The position numbers were made by a program, and so were the translations under genes. Below, one piece after another: positions 6,901 to 8,608 of a stretch of DNA of 8,608 nt. Location: assembly GCA_021815835.1 (NCBI GenBank), contig JAKAZN010000051.1, positions 1 through 8,608 of the forward strand. Reading direction: 5' to 3'. Origin of the DNA: Pseudomonadota bacterium. GTDB lineage: Bacteria; Pseudomonadota; Alphaproteobacteria; Acetobacterales; Acetobacteraceae. Position 1 is the stretch's first letter; each line of letters begins with the position of its first letter. The notes under the pieces were generated by a model, which was not told the DNA's origin, did no database searches, and saw nothing but the letters and a program-made list of their open reading frames with translations.

Positions 6901-8331
6901 GCGCTCGGCGGCTTCGACGAGACGCATGATGTCATCAACAACGACCTCGATTTCTGCCTGCGCACGCTTGAGGCCGGCAAGCGCGTGGTCTTCACGCCGC
7001 ACGCCTCGATGATCCACCACGAGCTCGCGAGCCGCGGCGGCCTGGGCGAGGAATACGATCTCGCCGGGTTCTCCCGCCGCTGGCGCGCGCGGTTCGCCGC
7101 CGGCGATCCGTTCTATTCGCCGAATCTTTCGACCGAGCACGACGATTGCCGGCCGAACGACGAACCGCTGCGCGTGGCCCATGGCGGCGGCGCGCGGCTC
7201 GATCGCGGCGCGATCCGCCGGATCGTCGCGGTGAAGGTCGATCACATCGGCGATTTCGTCACCGCGCTGCCGGCGATCCGGCGGCTGAAGGGAGCGTTCC
7301 CCGACGCCGCGATCCATGTGCTCGCCAGCCCCGCCGCCAGCGTACTGGCGGCGATGGAACCGGCGATCGCCGAAATCATTCCATTTGCGTTCTTCCACGC
7401 CCGCTCGGCGCTCGGGCGCGTCGCGCTCGAGACGGACGACCTTGCGGCGCTGACCGCCCGGCTCGCGCCGTACCGGTTCGATCTCGCGATCGATCTGCGC
7501 AAGCACCTCGATACGCGGGAACTGCTGCGCTGCGCCGGCGCGCGGTGGCACGCCGGGTTCGACCATATGGGGCAGTTTCCCTGGCTGGATGTCGCGCTGG
7601 AATGGGAGGGCGATCGCGCGCTGCATCCCAAGCGCCACCATATCAGCGAGGATCTGATGCGGCTGGTCGACGCGGTGGAACTCGCCGCCGCGCCCCGGCC
7701 CGGGCCGATGGCGCCGCCCGCCTCGGCGCCCTTGCCGGAGACGATCGGGGCGCTGTTCGCCCGGCCCGTGATCTGCGTCCATCCCGGCGCGGGCAATCCG
7801 ATGAAGCAGTGGCCGGCGGATCATTTCACCGCATTGCTGGAGCTGATCCTGGCGCGTCATCCGGTGAACGTCATGCTGATCGGCGGGCCGGACGAGGCGG
7901 CGATCGCGGGCGAGATCGAACGCGCGCTCGCCGCCCCCGGACGGGTGGGCTCGGTGGTGGGCGCGCTCCGTCTCGATGCCCTGCCCGCGCTGCTCGCGCG
8001 CTGCGCGATGTTCATCGGCAACGACAGCGGACCGAAGCATATCGCCGCCGGGCTCGGCGTGCCGGTGATCGGGATCCATTCCGGCACCGTCGATGCGGTG
8101 GAATGGGGACCGATCGGGGAAGGGACGGCGGCGCTGGCCCGGGCGATGAGCTGCGCGCCCTGCTATCTGAACGATATCGCCGATTGTCCGCGCCAGCTTG
8201 CCTGCATCCGCGGGATCGATCCGGGCACCGTCTATCGCCTGTGCCGCCCGCTGCTGGGCGCGCTCGGGCAGCCGCTCGCCGCGCCGGCGCCGGGGCGCGA
8301 TTTCCCCTGGACCGCGCTGCGCGCCAGATAG
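3958..8331 (+). CDS. Multi-domain glycosyltransferase: beta-repeat modules, degenerate GT2, GT2 and GT9 domains
   Basis: This 1457-residue protein is read in order. Residues about 27-140, 160-262, 292-397 and 421-538 are beta-rich modules separated by Pro/Ala linkers; three carry a TGW/EGW core and two an RxDV...P...SGFxF-like end. Residues about 566-795 resemble a GT2 half, with LYADES at 677-682 and FFKPDFSPDLL after it, but its expected DxD site reads GAGD at 651-654. Residues about 806-1050 form a complete-looking GT2 domain: VSIVIPTNG, FNWSRFNN, FLNDDIE (metal-binding Asp892/Asp893), GGFDE and NNDLDFCLR with Asp996 and Asp998 as likely base region. Residues about 1086-1440 match GT9 heptosyltransferases: DHIGDF (Asp1099), HPGAG...KQW (Lys1283), NDSGPKHIAAGLG (Asp1356, His1361) and a Cys-rich end. 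No signal peptide or membrane span is seen, so it is probably cytoplasmic, building a surface polysaccharide or glycolipid with unknown sugars. The ATG at 3958 has no good ribosome binding site; 3976 is an alternative. Coupling to the preceding gene is likely. Confidence 0.87.
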   Translation: MNAPDAMNNDLPLAPRSDAARPDSSGIQVEIAPHFAGGELHGRHDAILLGRAVAAMPIESIALEQDGTVLARLEFPPGSPADLPPAPLGGPPQARGFMFVLARPIAAAALVWEFALRVVTTDGAEAAFPCAARREAGGDGGWLERGRGWAAPEQGPAAPVIVYVERAAIDASGQLAVTGWGIARRRLLAVQAFLDGERVGAALLGVTRDDVAALFPGYPGAAGAGFTLTGRLGRDAAMADRLAISAVAEDGTTLTLSLPLEHPPRLDLAPAPPAPDAPEPPPRDVAAERRRIDAFCDLAEADADGVARITGWAVSALGIGRIAVVHRGRELGEAQTGRPRPDVGEQFLTIPMARHAGFAFEGILPEPPGQGETIELRIHNGAGEIESVRAPLTRRERPAAPAGQPAPAPDLPPAAPDGEAFRLELDRPVISDDTMVEPVTSRLTLEGWALARAGITAITVYLDGQRLGEAHTGLARQDVERALPDWPGALRSGFAFHFPPRLLRDGTHRAEIVLRAEDGTNVARGFGFTVHRGEEAADAMTIRPHIDPGEATSTARALERMGARAAFRFLILDADRAPPEALAATLASLRAQILCPWQADLLVADAAAARALRQRRAEAGETDALGVLVAETAPVWPPANCDDAVLCGLLGAGDRLDAGALAEFALARALDPDADFLYADESRISPVGGEREAFFKPDFSPDLLHATAYIGRPWVASAALLRRVGRGLPGPAGEYDLLLRATEQSRAIHHVPKLLAWRGTEAPAADPEAERAALAAASLRAGRVARVEPGLVAGTWRVRPAPPPGRVSIVIPTNGSGGHIETCLASLRGRTGFRDFEIICIENIPESRAPVREMLRGQADQVIAAPAAFNWSRFNNLAAAVASGEYLLFLNDDIEIEQPGWLEAMLEALADPEVGVVGARLLYPDRTVQHAGMFLAGGATGRHAFRFAAAADPGYFGLALTTRCVSAVTGACMLMRRSHFQALGGFDETHDVINNDLDFCLRTLEAGKRVVFTPHASMIHHELASRGGLGEEYDLAGFSRRWRARFAAGDPFYSPNLSTEHDDCRPNDEPLRVAHGGGARLDRGAIRRIVAVKVDHIGDFVTALPAIRRLKGAFPDAAIHVLASPAASVLAAMEPAIAEIIPFAFFHARSALGRVALETDDLAALTARLAPYRFDLAIDLRKHLDTRELLRCAGARWHAGFDHMGQFPWLDVALEWEGDRALHPKRHHISEDLMRLVDAVELAAAPRPGPMAPPASAPLPETIGALFARPVICVHPGAGNPMKQWPADHFTALLELILARHPVNVMLIGGPDEAAIAGEIERALAAPGRVGSVVGALRLDALPALLARCAMFIGNDSGPKHIAAGLGVPVIGIHSGTVDAVEWGPIGEGTAALARAMSCAPCYLNDIADCPRQLACIRGIDPGTVYRLCRPLLGALGQPLAAPAPGRDFPWTALRAR
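4435..5571 (+). repeat. Divergent beta-domain repeats in the N-terminal half of the glycosyltransferase
   Basis: Three modules share a pattern: a G-W after a T or E (VTGWGIARR, ITGWAVSAL, LEGWALARA), then a short strand ending VxLDGxxxG or its equivalent, then R-x-DV, and finally a Gly-Phe strand. The clearest pair is GVTRDDVAALFPGYPGAAG and GLARQDVERALPDWPGALR. They look like an immunoglobulin-like or carbohydrate-binding fold used as an appendage, but I cannot name the fold from sequence alone. Linkers between modules are rich in Pro and Ala. Confidence 0.6.
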
Positions 8332-8345
8332 GCGGGCTCGCCCGC
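8332..8345 (+). terminator. Weak hairpin directly after the glycosyltransferase stop
   Basis: GCGGGC and GCCCGC, separated by TC, begin immediately after the TAG stop. The stem is six bases with no downstream T-run. It may slow or end transcription but could equally be chance in GC-rich DNA. Confidence 0.25.
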
Positions 8346-8379
8346 TGCATCGCCGGCGCGGGCGTGATAGCATTCCGGT

Positions 8380-8409
8380 CCGGCGCGGGGTCGCGGATCA
8401 CCGCGCCGG
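8380..8409. promoter_or_regulatory. 9-bp-arm inverted repeat in the leader of the acyl-CoA synthetase gene
   Basis: CCGGCGCGG (8380-8388) and CCGCGCCGG (8401-8409) are perfect inverted arms around a 12-base spacer. The repeat ends four bases before the GGGAGAAA ribosome binding site of the gene starting at 8427. It could be an operator or an mRNA hairpin beside the ribosome binding site. In DNA this GC-rich the significance is modest. Confidence 0.35.
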
Positions 8410-8426
8410 TCCGGGAGAAACCATCC

Positions 8427-8608
8427 ATGAGCCAGCCCGCCCCCAGCTATGTCCATGGCGCCGTCGGCACGACCCTGCTCGGCCAGACGGTCGGCGAAAG
8501 CCTGGACCGCACGCTTGCGCGCGTCCCCGATCGTCCCGCCCTGATCGTGCCGTCGCGGGATGTGCGGTGGAGCTACGCCGAGCTTGCCGCGCGGGCCGAT
8601 GATTTCGC
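8427..8608 (+). CDS. AMP-binding protein / fatty acyl-CoA synthetase, N-terminal 60 residues only
   Basis: The frame opens MSQPAPSYVHG and continues with TLLGQTVGESLDR, PDRPALIVPSRDVRWSYAEL and AARADDFA, then leaves the window. This matches the N-terminus of class I adenylate-forming acyl-CoA synthetases, which typically read SYVHGAxxxPLLGxTIGxxLDR and then WTYAEL. Such enzymes activate carboxylic acids to acyl-AMP and then acyl-CoA. The AMP-binding and A8 motifs lie beyond the edge, so chain-length preference cannot be judged. GGGAGAAA at 8413-8420 supports the ATG at 8427. It is separated from the glycosyltransferase by 95 bases containing two inverted repeats, so it is probably a separate transcription unit. 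Confidence 0.8.
   Translation, partial: MSQPAPSYVHGAVGTTLLGQTVGESLDRTLARVPDRPALIVPSRDVRWSYAELAARADDF

Noticed and set aside
3472..8373. A very long open frame on the minus strand across the glycosyltransferase gene
   Set aside because: It is Arg/Gly/Ala-rich with no recognisable domain and mirrors the coding frame of the plus-strand gene, which has clear motifs throughout. GC-rich third positions suppress stops on the opposite strand.

Overview
This strongly GC-rich window has codons that mostly end in G or C. It most likely comes from an alphaproteobacterium, probably a sphingomonad. The best taxonomic clue is the overlapping pair of a Cbp3/UQCC-type ubiquinol-cytochrome c chaperone and a DUF177 (YceD) protein, followed by an alphaproteobacterial-type NAD regulator. 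The placement is from memory of gene order and protein families; no search was run.

Layout. (1) 1-338 is the C-terminal part of a group II intron reverse transcriptase fragment. It is open at the window edge, has HADD in place of the usual YADD, and loses family similarity just after the fingers/palm. (2) 449-1503 holds the cytochrome bc1 chaperone-like gene and the DUF177 gene, overlapping by ATGA. (3) A perfect 11-bp-arm hairpin at 1516-1539 sits between convergent genes and can serve as a terminator. (4) An SDR oxidoreductase on the minus strand (1573-2358) diverges from a COG4111/NrtR-like NAD regulator on the plus strand (2453-3421). (5) A candidate promoter near 3446 precedes a small two-repeat protein (3535-3930). 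Only 27 bases later comes a 1457-residue glycosyltransferase (3958-8331). It combines beta-rich N-terminal repeat modules, a degenerate GT2-like half, a complete-looking GT2 domain and a C-terminal GT9 (heptosyltransferase-type) domain. (6) The window ends inside an acyl-CoA synthetase/AMP-binding gene (8427 onward), whose leader carries a 9-bp-arm inverted repeat.

The chaperone/DUF177 pair looks like conserved core genome: respiratory complex assembly plus a YceD-type protein. The SDR and NAD regulator share a divergent 94-bp control region and are both tied to NAD, but a functional link is inference. The most unusual block is 3535-8331: a small protein made of two 44-residue repeats, apparently co-transcribed with a multi-module glycosyltransferase. 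I infer a surface polysaccharide or glycolipid role, with unknown sugar donors and acceptor.

No intergenic stretch exceeds 300 bases. I saw no tRNA, rRNA, CRISPR array or complete insertion sequence.
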